Shown one piece after another: positions 43,111 through 54,694 of a DNA stretch of 64,000 nt; the first letter of the stretch is position 1; each line of letters opens with the position of its first letter. Source of the stretch: Piezodorus guildinii (lineage: Eukaryota; Arthropoda; Insecta; Hemiptera; Pentatomidae). Both the position numbers and the translations under genes were made by a program. The DNA lies in contig CM041295.1 of assembly GCA_023052935.1 (NCBI GenBank), positions 104,828,711-104,892,710 on the forward strand. The letters run 5' to 3'. The notes beneath the pieces were generated by a model that saw only the letters and a list, made by a program, of their open reading frames with translations, searched no databases and was not told the origin of the DNA.

Positions 43111-44349
43111 TTAGTCACTAAAAGAAACACCTATACAGACCTCAGATAACAAAGCTGTAGTTGGGATACTTGCGCTGGGAGATCTCGGGTCTTACTTGTC
43201 TCCCCACGGGAAGGAAACATGCTAGGCTCCGGATTATTTTGTTTTCCCAGTATACCTTCTGTCTTTTTCACTATTGCTTAGATTTTGTGTTGTGTTTTTT
43301 TTTGTTTTGTTTTTTGTAAATATGGCGTAAATCTCATTGTTATCATTGTCCAATTTGGGGCAGTATGTGATATTACTCAAAAAATATATAATAATAAATA
43401 CATATCTCAACATGATATATATATACCTTTATTTCAATTCCAAGCTACCTGCCCTCTAAGAACCATTAGTCTGTCGCCTATTCTCCTCATATATACCCGA
43501 TAATATTCCGAGACGACTGAAAAGAAGAAGACGAAGAGACTGTCTAACTTGAAATACACATTGAAGTGTTACCAATGAGTAGTTTCTTCTTAATCTCTTA
43601 TCGTTTGATGTAGTAAAACAGTATAATTAATTATTGCTTTGTTTAAATACTGCAATATTGTATGAATGTTGTCTCAAAGTACTATTAACATCGCCGTTAT
43701 AAATATTTAAATGGATTTGATTGATTCTAGTTTTAATAATGATGTTGAAAAAGCAAGTAGATTTGCATCTGACATTTAGTTATTTGATATCTTGCTTTAG
43801 AATATTCAAATAGAGATTCCCTGAAAAGATGATTTATTGCAAAGTGTAATTAAACACACTATTATTGCCCTATCTCGGCCTTATAATATTTAATATTTCC
43901 ATCCATTTGATTATAATATCCTGGAAACGGATTGAGATACTACAAAGCGTGGTTCAACTCCCATCTCAAATTCCAATTAACTTTTTATTACCTGATACTT
44001 TCCTTTTATCCCAGCTCCTTATTGTTGTGCATTTCATTGTCTGCAACTTTATTAGGATATCACGCCGTAGTTAATCAACTTTTGTTAATTATTATAGTAG
44101 ATATGAATAACCTTGCAGTTTATCTTTTGAATTAATTGGCAGGTTTGGATATTTTTTACGTGTTACTATCGGAGTAATTAATACCCTTTTGTAATGTGTG
44201 GCTCCCTGTTCATGTAGATATACCGGGAAAGCCTTCTAAATTTTAAGCATACGGTGTCAATCATTTTATCAATCATAAATCCTGTCCTGGAGAAAACTAG
44301 TCCGGGTGGCGATAAGATAAAGAATATCAATGATATAGTTTAAATTATT
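43111..44349. other. No gene seen
   Basis: AT-rich intron DNA. A less AT-rich patch at 43145-43240 (GCGCTGGGAGATCTCGGG) has no open frame. Confidence 0.4.
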
Positions 44350-44450
44350 TTTCTGTCAACGTTTCAATTAGTTTAATACCACAGGGAAAAAGACTCTTTT
44401 TCTAACTTCCTTTCTTAAATCAGCCCTGATGAGGACACACAACGTCAAAA
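44350..44450 (+). repeat. Diverged hammerhead-like hairpin remnant
   Basis: TGTCAACGTTTCAA on the left and CCCTGATGAGGACACACAACG on the right (44421-44441) keep the paired layout of the hairpin units. The stem after CTGATGA is GAC/GTC, and GAAAC has become AAAAT. It abuts a truncated family A copy. Confidence 0.45.
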
Positions 44451-45110
44451 TGACCAAGTCCCGCAAAAATGTATGTGTTTGTGTGTGTGTGTAATAAGTC
44501 TAGCTCAAAACCGATAAATTGTATAAAAATCAAAATTCATATTTGAAAAGCGAATATACCTAAGATGTTTTTTAATCAAAATCGGCCGACCTGAAGAGCT
44601 ACTTTACACCTCGCATTTTGCACCTTTTAACGATTTTCTCCAAAACGGCTTTAAAGATTTTGATTAAACTCACAGTATCGATGTAAATTTTAATGGTCAT
44701 TAATATCATCTAGATTTTATTCTGACTAGAACAGTCTGACAGGGCTTAAATGCCAATTTGTTTAATTTTCTTCCTGTAAAGTACCTTTGTTGTTTCATAT
44801 TCGAATAGATTAACTATATCATTGATAAAAAAAACGGCTAAATATACAAGACACAACAGAGGTATGTCAATTATTAATAAAATCTATATAATTTTCGTTT
44901 ACATAAATTTATCTTTTCCGAATATAAAAATAGTAATATATCATCATAAAGTTGAAAAGTTAAAAAAAAATGTCATATTATATACGAAGTGTAAAGTTAC
45001 GAACAGGACTAGAACTTTTGGTGTTACAATTTTATATTACCTATTATACCATTTATTTTAAATCATATGTTTCTAACAAACTGAATATAAGTAATTCTTT
45101 AAACTTATTT
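44446..45110 (+). repeat. Family A repeat, 5'-truncated
   Basis: Begins inside the family at 'GACCAAGTCCCGCAAAAATG', has a short (GT)n, 'GTCTGACAGGGCTTAAATGCC', and fades at about 45110. Confidence 0.75.
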
Positions 45111-45119
45111 AATTTCTTC

Positions 45120-45590
45120 TTCTACTTCGAAGGCGCTACAAGTTAAGAGTCTGATCCGCCAGTCTTCCGTGTTTTGTGCTGTTTCTCTAAAATTTCTCAT
45201 CAATATTTGCCCATCCGCGGCCACACAATCCTAAAAGAACTTTTTAGGCATTTCATTACTACCCAGTCTTGCAATATGCCCTGCCCATCTCAGACACCCA
45301 GACTTGATAATATGTATAATTTCTCGGTCTTTATAGAGACGCATAAGCTCAGCGTTTTTTTTTTTTTGTTTTTTTTTATTCTCCATGCACTGTTATCATA
45401 CACAGGCCAGAATCCTTAGGATCTTCCTTTCAAATGTTAGTAGGGACGATTCCTGGGCTTTTGTCATAACCCAGCACTCCGACGAACAAGTGAGAACCGG
45501 CCTGATTAGGGTCTTATATATTTCCATCTTGGTTTTTCTGGAGAGTAACTTGCTCCTTAGGTGGCTCAGAGGTCCGTAGTAGCAGCTATC
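45120..45590 (-). pseudogene. RTE-like LINE (second family), C-terminal part
   Basis: Reverse strand: CYYGPLSHLRSKLLSRKTKM, EIYKTLIRPVLT, SSECWVMTKAQESSLLTFER, KILRIL, then after an A-rich interruption AELMRLYKDREIIHIIKSGC, LRWAGHIARLGSNEMPKKFF, then DWRIRLLTCSAFEVEE. This is the tail of the common insect endonuclease/reverse-transcriptase type with LRW.GH.AR. Its upstream part is at 46180-46490, split off by an insertion. Confidence 0.8.
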
Positions 45591-46185
45591 TTTTTTTTTT
45601 TTTTTTTTTTTTTTCTTTTTTTTTACTTATTTATTCATATCAAAATACAGAATTTTACAAGTAGAAGTCACTATCCCACTGAGGAGAGCCCGTGTGTGGG
45701 AAATGAGTTCACCTGCGGCAATTCAATAAAAGTACAATAACAAACAATAACACATTACACACTATGATACAATACAATACTTAAATAATATAACACAATT
45801 TTTTTATAAAGAAATAGTAACACAGTACACAGTAAAAAACAATATAATAATTAAGTAATATAAAAATACAATTATAAAGAAACAGTAACACAGAACACAG
45901 CATGAAGTAGTAATTGACTAAGCTAAAAAGCTATAAGGAATACATATAAATATATACAAGATATAAAATTAAGCCATGCAAATACAAAATTGAATTAAAT
46001 AATACCTAATTAAAATTAAAAAAAACATTTATAAGAAACAGTAAAACTGTTAAAAGTAATTGACTAAACCAAAAGGAATAAAACATACAAATTCATATAT
46101 ACAAGATATAAAATTAAGGCAAGTAAATACAAGATTGAATTACATAATAAGCAATTTTAAAGAAACATAACATTGAAGATTAACA
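45591..46185 (-). mobile_element. LINE 3' UTR insertion with tandem sub-repeats and poly(A)
   Basis: It splits the RTE-like LINE between its AAN and CYYG codons. The reverse-strand poly(A) is the T-run at 45592-45623, preceded by TGATATGAATAAATAAGT and a less AT-rich block with CACACACGGGCTCTCCTCAG. Upstream, a ~140-bp unit with AAGATATAAAATTAAG is repeated (45908-46045, 46052-46180), and a shorter unit with AAACAGTAACACAG is repeated before that. No ORF remains. Confidence 0.65.
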
Positions 46186-46490
46186 GAAAATTGAAAATTT
46201 GGAGGAATATTATTGGCCGCTGAAATCCGACGCTGTATCTCCGCTTGCTTATCATTGCCTGGGCTTATTTGTGTTCCAAGGTAGATAAATCCCTATACAC
46301 AATGAAAGCTGAAGTCCCCTATTTTCACAAATCCTACTAGACACTCTCCTCTGTTAGGATTGAAGAGCATATACTCTGTGTTTTCCTCACTCACCTGTAG
46401 TCCAACTTTAGAAGCTTTTCTTTGGAGATTCATAAAAGAACTCTTCAAGCTGGAAAAACTGCGTTCTTTCACAACTTTCACTTTATTTAC
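46186..46490 (-). pseudogene. RTE-like LINE (second family), middle part
   Basis: Reverse strand: VVKERSFSSLKSSFMNLQRK, ASKVGLQVSEENTEYMLFNP, FVKIGDFSFHCV, stop, GFIYLGTQISPGNDKQAEIQ, RRISAANN: the region between the catalytic box and CYYG. It continues in the 45120-45590 piece after the insertion. Confidence 0.8.
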
Positions 46491-46519
46491 CCATAATTTA
46501 TCTCTATCTTTATTTAATA

Positions 46520-46585
46520 GCTCTTAAACATTTTTAGAACAGTGGTAAGTGAAAGTCGTGTGTTTTGCCCACAATAGATTTTTTC
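46520..46585 (+). repeat. Family A repeat, 3' tip
   Basis: 'AGTGGTAAGTGAAAGTCGTG' followed by TGTTTTGCCCACAATAGA. Confidence 0.7.
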
Positions 46586-46734
46586 TTTTTATATCTATTT
46601 GATGCATTTCTTCTTTCTCGTTTTATTTGCTGTATATTATTTACCTATTAACATTATTTTATCATTAAGTAACAAATCCATAGAAACTCGTTGTCTCTGT
46701 TGTTTTATATTTGGTGGTTTCTTCTTTCTTGAAA

Positions 46735-46805
46735 GAAAGAAAGAAAAGTAAATTATATTTCGGGTAATTCAGTCCCCTAAGAATAATAACAATGTACAAA
46801 AACTG
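46735..46805 (-). repeat. LINE-like 3' end scrap
   Basis: Nearly the same as 37265-37345 (AAGAAAGAAAAGTAAATT, then TTCAGTCCCCTAAG, AATAATAA). Confidence 0.5.
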
Positions 46806-46859
46806 AGTATTTTCTCTTCTCCCAGTATGCTATAAAATATTCTCGTCAATACTAACTAG

Positions 46860-48690
46860 CCGAATCACGTAATACGCTGAGGAAATTATCGGAGATTATC
46901 AATGTGGTTTTAGGCGGAATCCTTCGACTGTTGATCAAATATTTTCCTTACGTCAAATATTAGAAAAAAAATTGGAATACAACGGTGTAGTCCATCAACT
47001 TTATATTGATTTTAAAAAGGCTTATGATTCAATAGACCTTCAGCAACTATATAACATCATGATTGAACAGGGAATACCTAGAATGTTAGTAAACCTAGTA
47101 GAGATGTGTTTGTTGGAACTATTACATAAAGTTAGAATCGGTCATAATTAGTCCGAGAGATTTGAGGTGCGATCGGGTTTGAAACAGGGTTACTCCCTTT
47201 CACCTGTTTTGTTTAATATGGCTTTAGAATATGTCATAGAAAAGGTGATGTGTACCGAGAAAGGTTTAAATATGAGTGACAAGATTCCGGTTTTGGTGTG
47301 TGCCGATGATTTGGTGAAGACATGGAAACCATACAACTAAATACAAGTGTGTTAATAAAAACCAGTAAAGAAATAGGACTCAAATTCAATACTTGGTGAT
47401 TAAATTGATCTTGATATATCAGGGCATACTTTTGAACACGTAGAGAAATTCAAGTACTTAGGTTCAATGATAATAAGAAAAAATTAAATCTAGGAAGAAA
47501 TAAAGTCACAGTTAAAGGTGGGAAATGCGTGTTCTTATATCAGTTGATAAGTTACTTAGTTCGCGGCTTCTATCTAAAAACTTAAAGGTTAGGATTTATA
47601 AAACTATTATTCTTCCGAAGGTTCCTTACGTCAAATATTAGAAAAAAAATTGGAATACAACGGTGTAGTCCATCAACTTTATATTGATTTTAAAAAGGCT
47701 TATGATTCAATAGACCTTCAGCAACTATATAACATCATGATTGAACAGGGAATACCTAGAATGTTAGTAAACCTAGTAGAGATGTGTTTGTTGGAACTAT
47801 TACATAAAGTTAGAATCGGTCATAATTAGTCCGAGAGATTTGAGGTGCGATCGGGTTTGAAACAGGGTTACTCCCTTTCACCTGTTTTGTTTAATATGGC
47901 TTTAGAATATGTCATAGAAAAGGTGATGTGTACCGAGAAAGGTTTAAATATGAGTGACAAGATTCCGGTTTTGGTGTGTGCCGATGATTTGGTGAAGACA
48001 TGGAAACCATACAACTAAATACAAGTGTGTTAATAAAAACCAGTAAAGAAATAGGACTCAAATTCAATACTTGGTGATTAAATTGATCTTGATATATCAG
48101 GGCATACTTTTGAACACGTAGAGAAATTCAAGTACTTAGGTTCAATGATAATAAGAAAAAATTAAATCTAGGAAGAAATAAAGTCACAGTTAAAGGTGGG
48201 AAATGCGTGTTCTTATATCAGTTGATAAGTTACTTAGTTCGCGGCTTCTATCTAAAAACTTAAAGGTTAGGATTTATAAAACTATTATTCTTCCGAAGGT
48301 TCTTTACGGATGTGAAACGTGGCCGCTTACTTTGAAGGATGAACTACAGTTTATGGTTCGAAATCGAAGGCCACAGGGGAGTTTAGAAGGTTGCACAACG
48401 CGGAATTGCGGAACTTGTATCCTGAGAATATAATTGAGTTGATAGCATCGCGAAGGCTCAAATGGGCGAGTAAAGTAGTTTGGCTCGGTGAGGAGCGGAT
48501 TTCGAGAAAGTTGGTATTCGCTGACCAGACTGGTAGACGTCCGAAAGTTAGACCGAAGCGTCGATGGGGGAATTGCGTTAAGGTTGATCTCGGGGTCTTG
48601 GGCTTCAACGGTGAACATTGGACGAGTCTGTATAGGCGGAATTTGGTGGTATCGGCATCGAACCTTCGGGTTCGGTAAGCCCATTATTAT
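46860..48690 (+). pseudogene. RTE-like LINE reverse transcriptase with internal tandem duplication
   Basis: Reads EEIIGDYQCGFRRNPSTVDQ, IFSLRQILEKKLEYN, VVHQLYIDFKKAYDSIDLQQ (motif A), IRIGHN-type codons with a stop, VRSGLKQGYSLSPVLFNMAL (motif B), VLVCADDLVK (motif C). Then come frameshifted codons, and the 678-bp segment is repeated (46944-47621 and 47622-48299). After the second copy come VLYGCETWPLTLKDELQ, ELRNLYPENIIELIASRRLK, WASKVVWLGEERISRKLVFA, VRPKRRWGNCVKVDL and SASNLRVR, with an (ATT)n tail at 48680-48705. The stop and frameshifts are present in both copies. Same family as 14341-14796. Confidence 0.9.
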
Positions 48691-48699
48691 TATTATCAT

Positions 48700-48760
<61 letters not shown>
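48700..48760. repeat. (ATT)n/(TA)n tract
   Basis: The LINE tail passes into a TA microsatellite. Confidence 0.85.
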
Positions 48761-48768
<8 letters not shown>

Positions 48769-48799
48769 TTATGTATTTTAAAAGTTTTTTTACATATTT

Positions 48800-49110
48800 G
48801 TAGTGGTTCTTATTATTTATTTAGAAGATAGACAGCTGAGGAGATAAAGGAATAATTCGTTTTAAAATGATGTTAAAGAAGATCTTTTGCGTATAGAGAT
48901 ATGTTTGGAACTTCAGAACGAATTCGCACGCAAATGATTTATTAAAGAGACCTGTTATATGAGAAAGAAAGTAGAGGTTAGTGGGTTGTGATCTTTTGTT
49001 AAAGGAATGTACCAATGAACAAGGGATGAGTACGTCAAGAATGTAGAATGGATTTTTGGTTTTGAAAGTGCAAAATATGAATGGAACTTATTTACCGATA
49101 ATCAGGACAG
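48800..49110 (-). pseudogene. CR1-like LINE C-terminal scrap
   Basis: Reverse-strand frame 49015-48821 with VHSFNKRSQPTNLYFL and KRIIPLSPQLSIF; the same region as 37985-38150, and degraded. Confidence 0.6.
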
Positions 49111-49167
49111 ATAATTTGTGCACGGGCTCTTCTCTTCACTGTTACACGATTTAGTATGGATTAAGTA

Positions 49168-50011
49168 TTTAAAAATCTTGTGCGCTCAACACACGACTTT
49201 CACTTACCTTCGTTGTTAAAATTAATTAAAATTGTTTTTAAGAATTTTTAAATACGGTTAGAGATAAAAATCAATTAATAAATAATTAATTGCATTGAAT
49301 TTCAATAGAAACATGTTTTATTAAATAATCTCTTAGATTATTATCAACGACAATCAGTTAGTTCTATCAGCTTTTCATCACCCTCCATTAACTTGAACAA
49401 TTTTGTGTAATAATAATTTTCCTAAAATATTTAGCTTTCAAATAGTATATCATACGTCTATATTACTGTAAAACCTAAAAATTGCTTACAAAAATATTTT
49501 TGCAGTTTTCTCCTTTAGTTGGATATCGATTTCGTTCATTTTATATATTTACCTTTATTTTTAGCAATACTAATCAGATGATATAGTCAGTTTTATAAAA
49601 TCTACATAATTATAGGTACTTTAGACGAAGAAATTTATCGGCATTTAAGCCCTGCCAGAGTTGAAACCTACATGATATTAAAGCCCGTCCAATTTTACAT
49701 AAATATAGCGAGTTTAATCAAAATCGTTCGAGCCGTTTATGAGAAAATCGTAAATAGGTGCAAAATGCATGGTATAAAGTGCCTCTTCTAGTTAGCCGAT
49801 TTTACTGAAAAAGTTGCTGTAACATCTCGGGTGTATAGTTATCTTAAATATAAAATTTCATTTTCATAGGATTTTTCGTTTTCGCGCTGGAGTTACCACA
49901 CACACACAGACCATTTTGCAGGACTTGGTCATTTGGACTCAGGGACAAAATTTTCACGTTCGCAATACATTCCCTTAATACATATTCCATATATAGGCAG
50001 GTGAAAGTAAA
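49168..50011 (-). repeat. Family A repeat, near full length
   Basis: The reverse-strand 3' terminus CACACGACTTTCACTTACC (49189) runs through the whole family to 'ATATATAGGCAGGTGAAAGTAAAA' at 50011. The GT block is only a short CACACACA. Confidence 0.85.
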
Positions 50012-50464
50012 AAACAACATTTTACTTTTCTTATATTCACCTCCTCCTGAATACACGGATAGGAATGGATCATTTATCTAGGATGGTGAATCAGGCTTGG
50101 TTGTGTAAGTTGTATAACTGATAGAAAAGACAGATAGAAGAGAGGGACTGATGCCGCCTGAAATAAAAATGGCCCTCGATCCTGGGAGAGTAGCGGGGGG
50201 CGAAGGAGGGGGGGGGCTTTTTGTTGGCCCCATTACCCTCAGGGCTGATGATTAATGGGCTCCGAGATGCACTATCATCACATTTCTTACTAAAACATTA
50301 CGCTATTCCACAATCATTAGAATAGGGCTCAAGAAAAAAAGAATTAAAAAATAAGGCTTTTACAAGAAAAAATTCGCAAATTCTGCAAAAAAAAGGTATA
50401 TAAATCATTAGTTTTTTCCTGAAAATAAAGCAGGAAATTTGTTTAAATAGATCTTTTTTTAAAA
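50012..50464. other. Intron DNA with a GC-richer patch (50145-50290)
   Basis: The patch has a G-run (50206-50216) and CAGGGCTGATGATTAATGGG. No open frame and no repeat relative seen. Possible conserved non-coding element. Confidence 0.3.
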
Positions 50465-51020
50465 TTCATTGAGGCACCCAGGACTGCTGTGCGAACATCG
50501 TAAATCTCTTCCTCCTACTTACTTCGTAATCATCCAGTCCTACCTCTTTGACAGATCCTTCAAATTAAACCAAAATCGTTCCTATTCATCACTTTTTACC
50601 CCGTCTGCTGGTGTTCCTCAAGGCAGTATCCTACGACCCATTCTTTAAACACTCTATACCTATCCTAACACATTCCCTTCTACCTATGCTGATGACACTG
50701 GCGTGTCAATAACGATCCTACGATTGCCTCTCAACTCTCCAATCCCACATCAGAGACATTGAGGTACGGTGTCAGAATTGGAAAATCAAAATCAATTCTA
50801 ACAAATCCCAACAAATTACCTTTAGCCTTCGTCGTAAACCTATGACATCCTGCCCTACAGTGTCCTTTAATAATATTCCGCTAGTTCCGGTTGAACAGAT
50901 TCGCTATCTAGGACTCCTACTTGACAAACGACTAACTTGGAATCCGCACACAAGACTAAAACAACAAGAAACTGTCCACTGCTTTCGCTTACTCTTCAAC
51001 ACTTAATGGACAGACGACAC
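50465..51020 (+). pseudogene. Jockey-like LINE reverse transcriptase, central part
   Basis: PPTYFVIIQSYLFDRSFKLN, SAGVPQGSILRPIL (motif B), STYADDTGVS (motif C), followed in other frames by the WCQNWKIKINSNKS and YLGLLLDKRLTWNPHTRLKQ regions. Several frameshifts. It corresponds to the same part of ORF2 as 41985-42371 and is truncated at both ends. Confidence 0.85.
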
Positions 51021-51224
51021 GACGATATTTTCTTTAATATCAGCTTGACAATTTTTTTTTGATAGGTTGGGAGCTTTGGAAGATGTTGTCCAGCCACTGT
51101 TCAACTTTTCATCAACGATTTATAATAACAATAACGATTTATGACGGAAAACAATATTATTCCAGCAAAGATGTGTAGCACAAACTTCATAACACTGGTT
51201 TTTATTTGGCTAAAAAAAAAAAAA

Positions 51225-51261
<37 letters not shown>

Positions 51262-51655
51262 ATTGATTTAATATAAGCCTTTAATGGGAAATAATACAAA
51301 AGAGCCTTGTTTAAATCTTAAATTTCGAACTATGAATACATTTTTTTTCGTCATAATATAGTGTAGTAATATATTGTTATTTCCTAGTTATTAAATGCAA
51401 ACTGTATGGGTACGTTATATATGAGAAGAGGCCCCCTAATTGTAGCGTTCACATCGTTGCTGCAACAGACACTGGACACACGATAGGCAATTGATACCTG
51501 ATAGCCGACCTGTCACACCAGCTTTGAACTACTGTTTTAGCTGGCTCAGCGTTACAATACATGTAGAGCGTTTGAAATCATTTAAGGCTTATTAAAATAA
51601 TTTTAGCGATTCCCAATATGAACTAAAATAAATAAACTCAAAAGAATAATCTTTA
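51021..51655. other. No gene seen; microsatellite 51210-51258
   Basis: A-run plus TA tract at 51210-51258. Elsewhere plain AT-rich DNA with a less AT-rich part at 51420-51560. Confidence 0.45.
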
Positions 51656-52725
51656 TTTTTGCTTACCTATAAATGAAATATATAGTAAGAGACAGTATTG
51701 CGATCGTGAAAATTTTCGAAATCCAGTTTTCAACGGAAATAAACGTTTCGGGGCTCTCTGAGTCCGCACAAAAAGCTCAGTTTGCATGTGTGGTAAGTAT
51801 AAACTGAAATTTCATTTTTTAGATAGTTATACGCCCGAGATGTTACAGCAACTTTTTCACTAAAATAAACTGACCGGAAATGCTACTTTATACCATGTAT
51901 TTTGCAACTTATAACAATTTCTGAAAAACGGCTCTAACGATATTGGTTAAACTCGCTAAATTGATATAAAGTTTAATGGGCTTTAATGTCATGTAGGTTT
52001 AATTCTGATTGAAATAGTCTGATAAGGATTAAATGCTGATATTTAAAAAAAATAATATATATCATTTTATTTGGATTGATAAAGAACGGGTAAAGACACA
52101 AGTTAATAGATTTCGATAACCAAATAAAGGAGAAATGAGCAATGAAATTGCATATTTAATATATTTATTTGCCTAGGATGTTACAGCAACTTTTTTACTA
52201 AAATCGATCACCACTTAGTACCATTTATTTTATAACTTTTTATAGTTTTGATAAAAACTGTTTTTGGTTTGATTCCCTGTATAGTTGCAAAACAAAATGT
52301 GCTTTTATTTATGCCGGTTTGTCTGGGCATAAACGCTGAATTTGAGATATTTCTTTCTCTAAAAGTATTATTTTGATGATTCAAAATAGTCAACCTTCAT
52401 TTTTTGTCGGGAATACTAAATATGAAATAATTTTATTAACAGCAGACTTATTTTTCTAGATTAATTCTTTCCACGTATATTAGATGTTTTGAAAGCTAAA
52501 GATTTTTTAAATAATGTTATCTAACATTGTTTTAGAAGGTAATGGACGAATATTGAGTAAACTCAATTAATTGTTGTAGATAATAATTTTTACTGTTGTG
52601 TTATTCAATATAAATCCATGATCAATGGAGCATTTACCATTGAGACTAAATTTGCTTAGTTTTTTTTCAAATTTATGACAAAGTTCTAAAACAGATTGTG
52701 GTCAGTGAAAGTTTTGTGTCTTGTT
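51656..52725 (+). repeat. Family A repeat, long diverged copy
   Basis: From 'ACCTATAAATGAAATATATA' and 'GTATTGCGATCGTGAAAATT' to the 3' 'TGGTCAGTGAAAGTTTTGTG'. A second partial 'GATGTTACAGCAACTTTTT' block occurs at 52178 as well as 51839, so a piece of the family is repeated inside it. Confidence 0.8.
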
Positions 52726-53069
52726 ATACGGTTCCTAAACAACCTTAAGAAATGTTGTGTAGGATACCACGTGCTATACCATAAATCAAACAGCATAAAC
52801 AAATAAGTGCTCTATCCAGGAAATAAGAAAACAACACTAACATAAACAGGTTTGTTAAGGCGGTGAAAGATCTAAAACGTAAGTAAACCGGATGATAATA
52901 AAAAAAAAAGTCGGGTTCGAACATAAATGTGCATGTTAATTTTTAAATTAATGTAGCTTAGAGATTAACTGATTCGACATTTTGGACGAGAACATATTTA
53001 TTTATTGCAATTTTACAAAATTGGAAAATTACAAAAGTTTGTCAGAAAATTCAAACATGCTTATAAAAT
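52726..53069. other. No gene seen
   Basis: AT-rich DNA up to the TA tract at 53068-53091. Confidence 0.5.
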
Positions 53070-53092
53070 ATATATATATATATATATATATT

Positions 53093-53200
53093 TTTATAGG
53101 TGGAATAATCAGGAGTCAGTCTTTTTCTAAATATTTTTAATTTTACCGACGTTTCGTTGTGAGCCATCATCAGGGCATTACTGAGCCATGTCCAAGCATA
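53093..53200 (-). repeat. Single arm of the hammerhead-like hairpin element
   Basis: Aligned with 9961-10073. On the minus strand it has CTGATGATGGCTCACAACG directly joined to GAAACGTCGG, so most of the stem II hairpin is deleted. The complementary second arm is absent and TA microsatellites border both sides. Confidence 0.65.
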
Positions 53201-53429
53201 TATATATATTTTTAATATTCCAACAAAGTTCTTATGGCAACTTCAACTTCAGAACGTATTTAGTAAACACTGTCTCGATAATAGGATAATATAAAAAAGT
53301 TTAGAACAAAAAAATGTGATAATAGTTTTTTAACACATTTTTATCCTGGATTTGTTAGTATAAATATTTCCTTTAACAACAGTTTGAAAAGTTTTTTTTA
53401 TTTATTTTTATTGTCTTTGCTATAATATA

Positions 53430-53742
53430 GGGAGCGTCGTGGTCTAGTGTGTATAGCGTTAGTCTACTGATCTCCGGGTTAGAATCCCGGCTGTGGCAGT
53501 ATATTATTTAATCTGTTATTTCAGCCGGGGGCGATCCAGGGTTACGGAGACCCTCTTGGGGCACACCCAGCCTCAATCCAGTGGGTACCCAAAAATGGGG
53601 GAAAAACCTTGCGGCTGAGCGTGATCTCGGTCTAATTACCTTATAGCACGGCCGTTGGCCTAGAAACAGTACGAATCTCTACATGTACTGAGCCCAAAAC
53701 TCTCCACGGGTTGTAGTGTTACAGGTTCTTTTTTTTTTTTTT
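53430..53742 (+). mobile_element. SINE-A, tRNA-derived, with perfect target duplications
   Basis: 313 bp. The tRNA-like head GGGAGCGTCGTGGTCTAGTG includes an A-box (TGGTCTAGTG) and, about 35 bp later, a B-box (GGTTAGAATCCC). A longer body follows, then a T-rich 3' tail (53729-53742). CTATAATATA stands on both sides (53420-53429 and 53743-53752), a perfect 10-bp target duplication, pointing to a recent insertion. The head is not a functional tRNA: the aminoacyl stem is not closed and the body follows it directly. Confidence 0.88.
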
Positions 53743-53752
53743 CTATAATATA

Positions 53753-54694
53753 CCGGTATTGAATAGCTTTAATACGGATGGCAGGTAAGAGTAGAGATTT
53801 CCAAGGCAATTTTTCCCCACCACTCCTCACCCCCTCCACAAACGTGTGGAAAAGCATGCTGCTTTGTTTCCCAACCTGATATTATACCAATATTATATGA
53901 ATTATTTAAGGTTTTATGATGGCCAATTATATTATTTAATATTCTTTCTTTCATTTTATCATGGGTTTACTCTGCTTTTGTTATTTTATAAATATAGTGT
54001 TTTATCACTACTGTCCCTTTTTAGGACACAATTTAATATTAATAAAAATATCACACTATAAGAAACTCTTATTACCCACTTTTGGCAAGAGCTGCATTAG
54101 CAAGACATTTATCAAATCTTTAAGTAAACTCTTTTAATGAACTTTTATGTCAAAGCATATTGAAAAAGTCTGATGTTTCCCGATATTAGTGTTATTTCCA
54201 AAATTCTAGTCATCGTTCATGCATTTTTCCCCCTTACTAGAATGGTTTCAATAAAGTTGTATTTATGACCGGATATCGCTGAGGGATGGAAAGTAACGCT
54301 GTGTCATTTAAAAAGGAAATTTTTATGCGGTCGCACTAAAATTGTTCTTGAAGACTCTAGGAATGTGTATTGCTTCCACATCTGCTACACACAATAGACC
54401 ATTCAGCCACTTTCTACCGATACCAAATATCTGAGATTGTTTTCTGTAACATGTGAGTCTTTCAGTATTCATTGCGTTGATAGCATAAACAGGATTTTTA
54501 TTATTGGTTATATAAATTTATTAATATGCATTTAAATTTATATACGAATGTGCTTCATCATTACTTAAATAGTTATAACCACATTTGAAGATTAATACAA
54601 TCAATATTTATACGTAGAGTAAAATCAATCAAATAAATTAAAACCTCTATTCTTAAAAAAATCAAGGAAATATATTCGTTACAACAAATTTGAT
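53753..54694. other. No gene seen
   Basis: AT-rich intron DNA without recognised repeat or frame. Confidence 0.5.

Noticed and set aside
53430..53510. tRNA gene
   Set aside because: A- and B-boxes are present, but the ends do not form an acceptor stem, the sequence continues into a body, and perfect target duplications frame all 313 bp. It is a SINE head.
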